From Acidobacteriota bacterium (GTDB lineage Bacteria; Acidobacteriota; Vicinamibacteria; Vicinamibacterales; SCN-69-37): a stretch of DNA of 64,000 nucleotides. The notes under the pieces were generated by a model. That model was given only the letters and a program-made list of their open reading frames with translations, ran no database searches and was not told the origin of the DNA. The position numbers and the translations under genes were made by a program. This document shows positions 19,504 through 27,773 of this stretch, piece after piece; positions within the stretch are counted from its first letter, which is position 1, and each line of letters begins with the position of its first letter. The stretch lies in the NCBI GenBank assembly GCA_947467605.1, contig CANIII010000015.1, forward strand, positions 39,056 to 103,055, given 5' to 3'.

Positions 19504-19509
19504 ATTATG
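19504..19509 (-). promoter_or_regulatory. Candidate -10 (CATAAT) of the M16 gene
   Basis: CATAAT on the minus strand ends seven bases before the ATG at 19496, in the 13-base gap after lpxD. No Shine-Dalgarno sequence is present. Confidence 0.4.
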
Positions 19510-20595
19510 TCACCGCTTGGCGCGGCGGAGTTTTCGGCGAACAGCCTTGCGACGTGTCGGTGTGGGCCCCTTTTGACGCTCGACGGGCGGCTTCGGCTTC
19601 GGCTTGAGAATCGGCTTCAGCGCTGGCCGCTTGCGGCCACTGAGCCTGAACACCACGCTGGCCTTCTTCCACTCCGACAGATCAAACGCCGGGAAACCCG
19701 ACACGACGGCGTTCGGCGGAAGGTCATGCGTCACGCCCGACTTGGCCGTGATGATCGATCCCTTGCCGATGTGCACGTGGCCCACAGCCCCCGACTGCCC
19801 CGCGAACACCACATCGTCATCAATCGTCGTGCTGCCCGAGATCCCGACTTGCGCGGCGAGGAGCGCGCGGCGACCGAGCTTCACGCCATGCGCGATCTGC
19901 ACCAGGTTGTCGATCTTCGCGCCGGCGCCAATTCGCGTCTCGCCCACCGCGGGACGATCGACCGCGGTGTGCGCGCCAATCTCGACGTCGTGCTCGATGA
20001 CGACGCGCCCCACCTGCGGGATCTTCTGGTGGGTGCCGTCAGCGCGCTTGGCAAAGCCGAAGCCATCACTGCCAATCACGGCAGCATCCTGCAGGACGAC
20101 GCGATCGCCGATCACGACGCCTTCGCGAATCGACACCTGCGCGTGCACGACGCAGTCTTCGCCGATGACGGCGCCACGTCCGACGGTGACGTGCGGAAAT
20201 AGCACCGTGCGCGCGCCGATGATGGCGTCAGCGGCGACACTGACGAACGGGCCCACAGATGCGCCGGCTCCGATGGTGGCGCTGGCATCAACAGCGGCGA
20301 GGGGGCTGACGCCGGGGCCGGGCAATGACGATGGCGACAAGACGGCGATCGCCTGCGCAAACGTGAGGTACGGATTCGCGCTGCGAATGATCGGGCACGG
20401 CGCTGACAGCACCGAGCGGTCTGCGATCAGTGCCGACGCGCGTGTCTGCGACACGTGCTTCGCATATTTCTTGTTCGAGAGGAACGTGACATCACCAGGC
20501 TGCGCGTCTTCAAGGCCGGTGACGCGGCGTACGTCTGCGGTGCCGGCACCGTCCAGCTCACACCCCAATAGTTTTGCCAGCTCAGACAGCAGCAT
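19510..20595 (-). CDS. lpxD: UDP-3-O-acylglucosamine N-acyltransferase
   Basis: The 361-residue enzyme adds the N-linked acyl chain in lipid A synthesis. An N-terminal uridine-binding domain (about 1-95, with GDVTFLSNKKYA) is followed by a left-handed beta helix of hexapeptide repeats (for example ATIGAGASVGPFVSVAAD). The catalytic histidine lies in LVQIAHGVKLG. After the usual end (VSGFPAFDLSEWKK) there is an extra ~45-residue Lys/Arg/Pro-rich tail, for example RRKAVRRKLRRAKR, which is not usual in LpxD. It sits 15 bp after the S1/P1-type gene. Confidence 0.95.
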   Translation of the reverse strand: MLLSELAKLLGCELDGAGTADVRRVTGLEDAQPGDVTFLSNKKYAKHVSQTRASALIADRSVLSAPCPIIRSANPYLTFAQAIAVLSPSSLPGPGVSPLAAVDASATIGAGASVGPFVSVAADAIIGARTVLFPHVTVGRGAVIGEDCVVHAQVSIREGVVIGDRVVLQDAAVIGSDGFGFAKRADGTHQKIPQVGRVVIEHDVEIGAHTAVDRPAVGETRIGAGAKIDNLVQIAHGVKLGRRALLAAQVGISGSTTIDDDVVFAGQSGAVGHVHIGKGSIITAKSGVTHDLPPNAVVSGFPAFDLSEWKKASVVFRLSGRKRPALKPILKPKPKPPVERQKGPTPTRRKAVRRKLRRAKR

Positions 20596-20610
20596 CGCCG
20601 GGCTCGATCG

Positions 20611-21507
20611 CTACTTGCGGATGCGCGCCGGGGTACGCGCGGCGTCAACAGGCATTTTGGGCTTGCCGGCTTTTTCCCAGGCCGCGGCCCAGACACTGGC
20701 CACGCCACTGGCGGAATCGCTGTATCGCTTCTCGGCAATCGCGAGCGCGCCGTGCTTCGCAAAGTCCGCGAAGAACGCATCGTCATAGAACTCGCGGCCC
20801 TCGGCGGCTTTCTTGTCGGCGTCGAGAATCTTCGGCACCAGCGGCTGATCGTCGATCAGCGTGTCGAAGAAGAAGGTGCGGATGTCGGCAATCGGCTTGA
20901 TCACGACGGGCGTCAGCTTGAGCGTCGACTTGTTGCGCAGCACGAGTTCGGTTTCAAATCGCGAGTGGATGCCGCGCTGATTGGTGGCCTGCCCGTCGTA
21001 CGACGTCACTGCATGGAACGGCTGATGCGCGTCCTCGGTGTAGTGGGCCATCACCGCCGACAAGTACTTCACGTTGTCGGCCGCATAGCCGCCCTTCGGC
21101 ACATCGGTGAAGGCCGTCACGAGTTTGTTGAAGATCTCTTCGGCGCGCCAAGGCAGGCGACCGTTCTTGTTGGCCAGGTCGGCGCCGTACTTCTGCACCA
21201 CCGCTTTCCATTCACGCGGCACACCGGCAAACGGGGCCGGCTCGTTGAAGCCGTCGTAGTCGAGGAAATGATTCGGCGATTCGTTGCCCAGTTCACCGCG
21301 CAGATCCGCGCTGATCCACAGGTCCGGATCCGCCGAGTGTTCCACGATGAAGTCGCCATTCGCTGCGTAGAACGGCTTGAGATCGGCCGGCACACCTTCG
21401 ATGGCGCGTCTGGTGATGAGCCGGTGCACATCCATGCCCCACGCCGACACACCTGCCTGCAGCGCCAGCGCCGCGAATCCGACCGCCACCACCAGAAGCT
21501 TCTTCAT
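20611..21507 (-). CDS. Secreted S1/P1-nuclease or zinc phospholipase C-like protein
   Basis: I start at the ATG at 21507 (MKKLLVVAV). A GTG at 21513 is the only upstream alternative. A signal peptide ends at VSA, leaving the mature N-terminus AWGMDVHRLITRRAI. In this fold the N-terminal Trp and a nearby His bind zinc. Other ligand candidates are SADPDLW, NHFLDYD and HYTEDAHQPFHAV. The family cuts nucleic acids or phospholipids outside the cytoplasm, and the two activities cannot be told apart here. It is divergent from gatC by 25 bp. Confidence 0.8.
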   Translation of the reverse strand: MKKLLVVAVGFAALALQAGVSAWGMDVHRLITRRAIEGVPADLKPFYAANGDFIVEHSADPDLWISADLRGELGNESPNHFLDYDGFNEPAPFAGVPREWKAVVQKYGADLANKNGRLPWRAEEIFNKLVTAFTDVPKGGYAADNVKYLSAVMAHYTEDAHQPFHAVTSYDGQATNQRGIHSRFETELVLRNKSTLKLTPVVIKPIADIRTFFFDTLIDDQPLVPKILDADKKAAEGREFYDDAFFADFAKHGALAIAEKRYSDSASGVASVWAAAWEKAGKPKMPVDAARTPARIRK

Positions 21508-21513
21508 CGCCAC

Positions 21514-21523
21514 ATGCTAGCAT
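21514..21523. promoter_or_regulatory. Palindromic ATGCTAGCAT, possible shared -10 region
   Basis: A perfect 10-base palindrome sits between the divergent starts at 21507 and 21533. On the minus strand its TAGCAT ends six bases before the ATG at 21507. On the plus strand TAGCAT ends nine bases before the gatC ATG. It may serve both promoters. Confidence 0.35.
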
Positions 21524-21532
21524 TCTCGAACG

Positions 21533-21862
21533 ATGTCGTCAGACACCAAGCGCGCCGACGGCGCGCGGTTTTCCCGCCAGGATGTGGCGCGTATCGCCAC
21601 ACTCGCCCGACTCGCACTCACGGAACCCGAACTCGATCTGTACGCGCGCCAACTGGGCGGCATTCTCGAACATGCGGAACAGATGCAGGGCGTCGACACC
21701 GCTGGCGTGCCGCCCTACTCAGGCGCAACGACTGAGGACGCCGGCGATGCGTTGCGCGAGGACGTCCCCGTCGCGTCGTTGTCTATGGACGCCGCGTTAC
21801 AGAATGCGCCGCAAGGCGATCGCGTGGCCGGCACGTTCGTCGTACCGAAGGTGATCGGCTGA
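21533..21862 (+). CDS. gatC: Asp/Glu-tRNA amidotransferase subunit C
   Basis: The 109-residue protein has the GatC pattern: FSRQDVARIATLARLALTEPELD near the N-terminus, then LGGILEHAEQMQGVDTAGVPP and a C-terminal segment with LREDVP. GatC wraps around GatA and GatB in the transamidosome that converts misacylated Glu-tRNA(Gln) or Asp-tRNA(Asn). It shares one base with gatA. gatB is not in the window. Confidence 0.93.
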   Translation: MSSDTKRADGARFSRQDVARIATLARLALTEPELDLYARQLGGILEHAEQMQGVDTAGVPPYSGATTEDAGDALREDVPVASLSMDAALQNAPQGDRVAGTFVVPKVIG

Positions 21863-23310
21863 TGGCAGCACGGGAAACCACCATCGCTCTGCGCGATTCG
21901 ATCGCGCGCGGTGAGCGCACGGCCACCGACGCGTGCAACGCCGCGCTCGCCACCATCGACGCATTGGACGCGTCGGGCCCGGCACTGCATGCATTCCAGC
22001 TGGTCCTCGCCGACCGCGCTCGCGCGAAGGCGGCGGCACTCGATCACGCGTTCGCGAAGGACGCCACCCTCGCCGGCCCACTCCACGGCGTGCCCATCGC
22101 GCTCAAAGACAACATCGTCGTCAGCGGCACGATCGCCACGGCCGGATCGAAGATGCTTGAGCACTTCGTCTCGCCCTATGATGCGACGGTCGTCGAACGA
22201 CTCGAGGCGGCCGGTGCGGTCATCATCGGCAAGACCACCTGTGATGAGTTTGCGATGGGATCGTCGACCGAGAATTCGGCGTACGGCCCGTCGAAGAATC
22301 CCGTCGATCCCTCGCGCATTCCCGGCGGATCGAGCGGCGGTTCGGCCGTGGCCGTTGCGGCGGGCATGACGACGGTGGCGCTCGGTTCAGATACGGGTGG
22401 GTCGATTCGCCAGCCCGCCGCGATGTGCGGGATCACGGGCCTCAAGCCGACATATGGCCGCGTCTCGCGCTATGGCTTGATCGCGTATGGATCGTCGCTC
22501 GATCAGATCGGGCCGTTTGCCGGCAATGCGCGCGATGCAGCGCTGGTACTCGAAGTGATTGCGGGCCACGATCCGCACGACTCGACAAGCGCCCGGCGGC
22601 CGGTGCCGTCATTTGCTGCGGCGTTCACTGGATCGGTCGCGGACATGCGCATCGGCGTGCCGTCTCGCCTCCTCGAACAGGGCGTGGATCCTGAAGTCCT
22701 GTCGGCGTTCCGCGACGCGATCGCCTCACTCACGACGCAGGGCGCGACGATCGTGGACATCGAGCTGCCGCACAGCCGCCATGCGATCTCGGCGTACTAC
22801 CTGATCGCCACCGCCGAGGCCAGTGCCAACCTCGCGCGTTTTGATGGCGTGCGCTTCGGCGCGCGCGTCTCCGGCGGATCGCTGACTGAGATGTACGACG
22901 CCACACGCGGTCGCGGATTCGGTGCTGAGGTGAAGCGTCGCATCATGCTCGGCACGTACGTGCTGAGCGCCGGCTACTACGACGCGTACTACCTGAAGGC
23001 GCAGCAGGTGCGCACGCTGATCCAGCGTGATTTCACCGCAGCGTTCGCGACGGTCGACACCGTATTGATGCCCACCAGCCCCGTGCCCGCATTCCGGTTT
23101 GGCGAGCGCGTGGACGATCCGCTGCAGATGTACCTTGCGGACGTATTTACGGTGAGCGCTAATCTCGCAGGCATTCCGGCGATCAGCGTGCCGTGCGGCA
23201 CGACGACGACCGGCCTGCCCATCGGCATGCAGTTTTTGGGTCGGGCTTGGGACGAAGCGACAATCCTCTGCGCGGCCGACGCCTGGGAACGCATCGCTGC
23301 GCGCGCGTAG
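21862..23310 (+). CDS. gatA: Asp/Glu-tRNA amidotransferase subunit A
   Basis: The 482-residue amidase supplies ammonia for tRNA-dependent Gln/Asn formation. The Ser-cis-Ser-Lys triad is visible: Lys in GVPIALKDNI (about 80), Ser in the Gly/Ser-rich PGGSSGGSA and the nucleophile Ser in GSDTGGSIRQPA. Other family stretches are LKPTYGRVSRYGL and the C-terminal NLAGIPAISVPCG. Its start (ATGG) overlaps the gatC stop. Confidence 0.96.
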   Translation: MAARETTIALRDSIARGERTATDACNAALATIDALDASGPALHAFQLVLADRARAKAAALDHAFAKDATLAGPLHGVPIALKDNIVVSGTIATAGSKMLEHFVSPYDATVVERLEAAGAVIIGKTTCDEFAMGSSTENSAYGPSKNPVDPSRIPGGSSGGSAVAVAAGMTTVALGSDTGGSIRQPAAMCGITGLKPTYGRVSRYGLIAYGSSLDQIGPFAGNARDAALVLEVIAGHDPHDSTSARRPVPSFAAAFTGSVADMRIGVPSRLLEQGVDPEVLSAFRDAIASLTTQGATIVDIELPHSRHAISAYYLIATAEASANLARFDGVRFGARVSGGSLTEMYDATRGRGFGAEVKRRIMLGTYVLSAGYYDAYYLKAQQVRTLIQRDFTAAFATVDTVLMPTSPVPAFRFGERVDDPLQMYLADVFTVSANLAGIPAISVPCGTTTTGLPIGMQFLGRAWDEATILCAADAWERIAARA

Positions 23311-23323
23311 CATCCATACACAG

Positions 23324-23358
23324 AAAAAGGGCGCCAACACCGTGAGGTGCTGGCGCCC
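23324..23358 (-). terminator. Intrinsic terminator after the hsp20 gene
   Basis: A 13-base stem (23329-23341 with 23346-23358, one G/T mismatch) with a 4-base loop lies between the ends of gatA and the minus-strand hsp20 gene. Read on the minus strand it is followed by five Ts (23328-23324), so it is a good terminator for hsp20. On the plus strand there is no T run. Confidence 0.8.
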
Positions 23359-23382
23359 TTGTGCGTTCACGTTCGATTCGGT

Positions 23383-23820
23383 CTAACCGTTCACCTCAAT
23401 CTGACGCGGCTGCGCTTCGGCCTTCTGCGGCAGCGTGACGGTCAGCACACCATCGGTGTAGCTGGCCGAGACGCGCGACGCATCGAGCGTGGCCGGCAAC
23501 GTGAAGCTCCGACGGAAGGCGCCGAACCCGCGCTCCAGGCGGTGGTACTGATCACGCGCGACCTCCGAGTCGAACTTCCGCTCGCCCTCGATGGTCAACA
23601 CGTTCTGCTCCACCGTGACCTTGATGTCTTCCTTCTTCATCGCCGGCACTTCGGCCTTGACGACCAGATCGTGATTCGGCGCCTCGAAGATGTCGACCGC
23701 GGGCGTCCAGCTACCCGACGCCAACGGCTCTCCGCCGAACACGTTGCTGAACATGCGATTCAACCGGTCCACTTCCACTGCTGCGAGATCGTGAATGGGG
23801 CTCCAACGAGTGATTGTCAT
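23383..23820 (-). CDS. Small heat-shock protein (Hsp20/alpha-crystallin)
   Basis: The start is the ATG at 23820 (MTITRWSPIHDL), with AGGAGG eight bases upstream. A GTG at 23841 would place that site inside the gene. The 145-residue chaperone has an alpha-crystallin domain (about 40-130) with AEVPAMKKEDIKVTVEQN, a GAFRRSFTLP strand and the A-YTDGVLTVTLPQK signature. These proteins hold unfolded proteins in an ATP-independent way. It is divergent from a second Hsp20-like gene. A hairpin directly before the ribosome binding site may make it temperature-responsive. Confidence 0.93.
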   Translation of the reverse strand: MTITRWSPIHDLAAVEVDRLNRMFSNVFGGEPLASGSWTPAVDIFEAPNHDLVVKAEVPAMKKEDIKVTVEQNVLTIEGERKFDSEVARDQYHRLERGFGAFRRSFTLPATLDASRVSASYTDGVLTVTLPQKAEAQPRQIEVNG

Positions 23821-23925
23821 GACTGTGTCCTCCTGCACCACTTGGTGCTGAAGCCATATTCACAAGAAATAGAATGCCAGTCAACGCATATTATCTAAGT
23901 CATATAGGCGCATATTTTACGCAAC
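23821..23925. promoter_or_regulatory. Shared AT-rich region between divergent small heat-shock genes
   Basis: On the minus strand TTGACT and GAATAT are separated by 17 bases, a fair -35/-10 pair for the gene ending at 23383. The transcript leader then carries a 6-base stem (23835-23840 with 23843-23848, loop of two) immediately before AGGAGG. On the plus strand TATTTT ends seven bases before the ATG at 23926. CGCATATT is repeated at 23885-23892 and 23909-23916 and could be an operator. No CIRCE or sigma-32 consensus is seen. Confidence 0.5.
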
Positions 23926-24381
23926 ATGCCCGGGCTATCATCATTAATAGATACCGTGACTGATACCGACTTGCTCGCCGACGATGCCCGCCGGCTCCTG
24001 GATGAACTGGATCGAGATGTTCCTGGCGCTGCCTCTTCAAGCGGTGAATGCCGCCCCGCCCTCGACATCGTCGAAACGGCAGATGCCACGGAAGTAATCG
24101 TGGATGTGCCGGGCCTCTCGGCCGCTGCGCTGCGGGTGGCCATTCGTCAAAACACGGTGCTCGTGGTCGGGGCCAAGTTGCCGCAGAGCGCGCAGCCCGA
24201 CACGCGCTTTCATCTGGCGGAGCGCAACTACGGCCGTTTCGCACGCGCCGTTCGCGTGACCGGCGCCTTCGACTCGAGCCGATCAAAGGCGATCCTGTCG
24301 AACGGCCTGCTGCGCATCGTCCTGCCGCGGATCGAAGATCGGCGCGGCCGACTCGTGCACATCGACGTGGAGACCGCGTGA
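23926..24381 (+). CDS. Second Hsp20/alpha-crystallin-like protein
   Basis: The 151-residue protein has a divergent alpha-crystallin domain (about 45-145): RPALDIVETADATEVIVDVPG, VAIRQNTVLVVGAK, NYGRFARAVRV and the closing AILSNGLLRIVLPRI. The N-terminal ~40 residues are acidic and unlike the neighbour. It is divergent from the other small heat-shock gene and its stop overlaps the GTG start of the YmdB-like gene. It could partner with or replace the first protein in mixed oligomers; that is inference. Confidence 0.85.
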   Translation: MPGLSSLIDTVTDTDLLADDARRLLDELDRDVPGAASSSGECRPALDIVETADATEVIVDVPGLSAAALRVAIRQNTVLVVGAKLPQSAQPDTRFHLAERNYGRFARAVRVTGAFDSSRSKAILSNGLLRIVLPRIEDRRGRLVHIDVETA

Positions 24382-25202
24382 CCCGCCTGCTATTCATCGG
24401 CGACGTCGTCGGCCGCCCAGGCCGCGACCTGGTCACGCGTGGAATCAAAGCCATCGTCAGCGCGCACAAGATCGATTGCGTGATCGTGAACGTCGAAAAT
24501 TCCGCCGCGGGATTCGGCGTCACGCCAGAAATCGCGAACGAGTTTCTCGATGTCGGCGTGCATGTGATGACGGGTGGCAATCACACGTTCGACAAAAAAG
24601 AGATCATCCCGTTCTTCGCACAGGAGTCACGGCTCCTCCGTCCGGCGAATTTGCCGTCGGGCGCGCCCGGCGCGGGCCATCACGTGGCGCGCGCGACCAA
24701 CGGCGTCAACGTCGGCGTGATCAATCTGATGGGCCGCGTGTTCATGCACGCGATCGACGATCCGTTCAAGGTCGTCCTTACTGAAATCGAGAAGGTCAAG
24801 AAAGACGCGAGCATCGTGTTCGTCGACTTCCACGCCGAGGCGACCTCTGAAAAGGTGGCCATGGGCTGGCATCTCGATGGGCGCGTCACGGTCGTCGTCG
24901 GCACGCACACACACGTGCAAACGGCGGACGAGCGTTTGCTGCTGCAGGGCACGGCGTACATCACGGACGTCGGCATGACCGGTCCACACGACGGCGTCAT
25001 CGGCGTTGAACGTCAGGCCATCGTCACGCGATTCCTCACCGGCATGCCGCAGCGTTTCGAGACGGCACGCGAGAATCCGCGACTGAACGGCATCATCGTC
25101 GATGCCGACGAACGCACCGGCCGCGCCACATCGATCACGCGGTTGAGTCTGTCGCTCAAAGAAGTCGACGGGCTCATCGCGCAGGCATCCTCCGGGCGCT
25201 GA
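24378..25202 (+). CDS. YmdB-like metallophosphoesterase (TIGR00282 family)
   Basis: I start at the GTG at 24378 (GTGA overlap with the upstream stop). The frame is open for longer upstream but overlaps the Hsp20 domain there. The 274-residue protein begins TRLLFIGDVVGRPGRD and carries GGNHTFDKKEI, VDFHAEATSEKVAMGWHLDG and VVVGTHTHVQTAD. These are metal-binding motifs of the YmdB family, known as di-metal phosphodiesterases acting on 2',3'-cyclic nucleotides. It precedes xseA by four bases. Confidence 0.88.
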   Translation: MTRLLFIGDVVGRPGRDLVTRGIKAIVSAHKIDCVIVNVENSAAGFGVTPEIANEFLDVGVHVMTGGNHTFDKKEIIPFFAQESRLLRPANLPSGAPGAGHHVARATNGVNVGVINLMGRVFMHAIDDPFKVVLTEIEKVKKDASIVFVDFHAEATSEKVAMGWHLDGRVTVVVGTHTHVQTADERLLLQGTAYITDVGMTGPHDGVIGVERQAIVTRFLTGMPQRFETARENPRLNGIIVDADERTGRATSITRLSLSLKEVDGLIAQASSGR

Positions 25203-25206
25203 AGTC

Positions 25207-26604
25207 ATGACCGACGACTGGCATATCTTGCCGTTCGACGACTTTGACGATGTTCCTGCGAAGGCGCCGACGCCACGCCGGCCCGCCGGCCCTATCAGCG
25301 TCAGTGAACTCACGACGCGTCTCAAGAACCAGATCGAATCCGAGTTCGGCGCCGTGCATGTGGAGGGCGAACTCTCCAATTGCAAGCAGTGGAGCTCGGG
25401 GCATCTCTACTTCACCTTGAAGGATGATCGCGCGCAGTTGCGGGGCGTCATGTTCCGCACGACCGTGCAGCGGCTCAAGTTCAAACCCGAAGACGGCATG
25501 CGCGTCGTCGCGCGCGGGCGCATCAGCGTTTACGAGCAAAAGGGCGAGTATCAGATCGTTGCAGACGCCTTCGAACCCGCCGGCGCGGGCGCGCTGCAGG
25601 TCGCTTTCGAACAGCTGAAGAAGAAGCTGCAAGGCGAAGGGCTGTTCGACGCCGCGCGCAAGCGTCCGCTGCCGGTGCTGCCACGACGCATCGGCGTGAT
25701 CACGTCACTCGACGGTGCGGCCGTGCGCGACATCGTCCGTGTGCTGACACAGCGCCATCCCGACGCGCGCATCGTGATTCGACCAGCGCGCGTGCAGGGC
25801 GACGAGGCGGCCGCGGATCTGATTCGCGCACTGGCCGCGATCGTGCGCGTGCCCGAAATCGACGTCGTCATCATCGGCCGCGGCGGCGGCTCGACCGAAG
25901 ACCTCTGGGCCTTCAATGACGAGAGGCTGGCACGCGCGATTGCCGCGTGCCCCGTACCCGTGATCTCCGCCGTCGGACACGAAGTCGACTTCACCATTGC
26001 CGACTTCGTCGCCGATGTGCGCGCCGCGACGCCATCCAACGCCGCCGAGATCGTCGTCGATCGCGCCGATAACTTCCGCACGCGGATCCGTCAAGCTGAG
26101 CGGCGCCTGACGCTGGTCGCATCCGCGCAGATCGATCGCCGCCGAACGGCGACCGGCCGGCTCGATACGCGACTGCTCCAGTGGCCAACGCGCGTCGTCA
26201 TGCGCGATCGCGATTGTCAGGAACTCGGATTCCGCCTGGAGGCTGCGGCCATTGATGCGCTGGCCTCCGCCGGACAGCGATTCGATGCCCTGCGCCGACG
26301 ACTCGAACAGCGCGACCTGCGCCGCATCACCGGCGACCTCCGCACGCGCATCGTCCGCGCCGAGGGCCGACTCACTCAGCTCATCAGCACGCGGGCACTG
26401 GCCAAGGAATCACGGGCGCGCGAATTGGCCGGACAGCTCAACAGCCTGAGCCCGCTCGCCGTGCTGGGCCGCGGCTACGCGGTCTGTTGGAACGAATCGC
26501 GGACGAGTATCATTCGAAGCGCCGGCGCAACGACGCCCGGTGACACCGTGCGTGTGACGCTGGCCGATGGCGAGATCGCGTGCCGGGTCACAGAAAACAC
26601 ATAA
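25207..26604 (+). CDS. xseA: Exodeoxyribonuclease VII large subunit
   Basis: The 465-residue protein digests single-stranded DNA together with XseB. An N-terminal OB-fold domain (about 30-130) has VEGELSNCKQWSSGHLYFTLKD. The catalytic domain follows with IGVITSLDGAAVRDI, VIIGRGGGSTEDLWAFNDE and AVGHEVDFTIADFVADVRAATPS. A coiled-coil region leads to the C-terminal LGRGYAV. The xseB gene follows three bases later. Confidence 0.96.
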   Translation: MTDDWHILPFDDFDDVPAKAPTPRRPAGPISVSELTTRLKNQIESEFGAVHVEGELSNCKQWSSGHLYFTLKDDRAQLRGVMFRTTVQRLKFKPEDGMRVVARGRISVYEQKGEYQIVADAFEPAGAGALQVAFEQLKKKLQGEGLFDAARKRPLPVLPRRIGVITSLDGAAVRDIVRVLTQRHPDARIVIRPARVQGDEAAADLIRALAAIVRVPEIDVVIIGRGGGSTEDLWAFNDERLARAIAACPVPVISAVGHEVDFTIADFVADVRAATPSNAAEIVVDRADNFRTRIRQAERRLTLVASAQIDRRRTATGRLDTRLLQWPTRVVMRDRDCQELGFRLEAAAIDALASAGQRFDALRRRLEQRDLRRITGDLRTRIVRAEGRLTQLISTRALAKESRARELAGQLNSLSPLAVLGRGYAVCWNESRTSIIRSAGATTPGDTVRVTLADGEIACRVTENT

Positions 26605-26607
26605 GTT

Positions 26608-26871
26608 ATGGCCACGACACCCACAAAAGACACCGCCGCCAAAGAGACGTCGATCAAAGATTTTGAGAGCGCGATCGCCGAGCTCGAGAAAATCGTCAAG
26701 CAGCTCGAAGACGGCGACCTGGCGCTCGACAAGTCGCTCGCGCTGTTTGAGCGCGGCGTCGAACTCTCGCGGTTCTGCCACGCGCAGTTGGGCGAGGCGC
26801 AACGTCGAATCGAAGTGCTGACCGAGCGCGGCGAGCTGAAAGACGCTGCGGCGCTCGCCGACAAAGAGTGA
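26608..26871 (+). CDS. xseB: Exodeoxyribonuclease VII small subunit
   Basis: The 87-residue protein has the XseB core: IKDFESAIAELEKIVKQLEDGDLALDKSLALFERGV, then LSRFCHAQLGEAQRRIEVL. It forms helical oligomers on the coiled coil of XseA. Its stop overlaps the GTG start of the prenyl synthase gene. Confidence 0.95.
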   Translation: MATTPTKDTAAKETSIKDFESAIAELEKIVKQLEDGDLALDKSLALFERGVELSRFCHAQLGEAQRRIEVLTERGELKDAAALADKE

Positions 26872-27773
26872 CCTCACTCGACGACCTCCGCCGCATGGTC
26901 GAAACGGCACTCGAGCGATCGCTCCCGGCGAGCGCGCCGGAGCCAATTCTCGACGCCATGCGCTACGGCCTGATGGGCGGCGGCAAACGACTCCGCCCCT
27001 GCCTAACCCTCGCCACCGCAGAAGCCGTCGCCATGCGCGACAAGACGCCGCTCGGTGACGCGCGCAGTCGCGCACTACCGGCCGCGTGTGCCCTCGAACT
27101 GATTCACTCGTATTCGCTCGTGCACGACGACCTGCCCGCGATGGATGACGACGTGCTGCGACGCGGTCGACCGACGACGCACGTGGTGCATGGCGACGGC
27201 ATGGCGGTGCTCGCGGGCGACGGGTTGCTCACACACGCGTTTGCCCTGCTCGCGGAAGGACCCGCGCCAGCCGATCGCCGGATCCGGGCAATCACGGTGC
27301 TCGCGAGCGCGGCGGGCGCGGTCGGCATGGTCGGTGGGCAGGCCATCGACCTGATCGCGGCTGGCAAGGTGAAGAGCTATCCCGCGACACCACTCGACGC
27401 CGAGACACTGCAGGATATGCACGCGCGAAAAACTGGCGCGTTGCTTCGCGCGGCCGCCACGCTCGGCGCGATCCTGGCCGGCGCGGATGCCGCCACGATC
27501 AGCGCCATCGATCGGTATGCAACGGACCTCGGCCTCGCATTCCAGATCATCGACGACGTCCTCGACGTCGAGAGCTCGAACGAAGCACTCGGCAAGACCG
27601 TCGGCAAGGACGCCGCCGCCGGCAAGCCGACCTACCCGGCGCTCTACGGGCTCGAGCAATCGAAGCAACTCGCCGCCGACAGCATCGCGCGCGCCAAGCG
27701 CGCGTTGGCGTCTGCACGAATCGCGGGCCTTTTGCCGGACATCGCCGACTACACGCTGTCGCGCACCAACTGA
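26868..27773 (+). CDS. ispA: Polyprenyl (farnesyl/geranylgeranyl) diphosphate synthase
   Basis: The 301-residue enzyme condenses isopentenyl diphosphate with allylic diphosphates. The GGGKRLRP stretch, first Asp-rich motif DDLPAMDDD and second motif DDVLD are all visible, as is VGGQAIDL. Chain length is set by residues before the first motif (SYSLVHDD) and suggests a short-chain product, but C15 against C20 is uncertain. Usual location next to xseAB and tlyA. GTG start. Confidence 0.92.
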   Translation: MTSLDDLRRMVETALERSLPASAPEPILDAMRYGLMGGGKRLRPCLTLATAEAVAMRDKTPLGDARSRALPAACALELIHSYSLVHDDLPAMDDDVLRRGRPTTHVVHGDGMAVLAGDGLLTHAFALLAEGPAPADRRIRAITVLASAAGAVGMVGGQAIDLIAAGKVKSYPATPLDAETLQDMHARKTGALLRAAATLGAILAGADAATISAIDRYATDLGLAFQIIDDVLDVESSNEALGKTVGKDAAAGKPTYPALYGLEQSKQLAADSIARAKRALASARIAGLLPDIADYTLSRTN

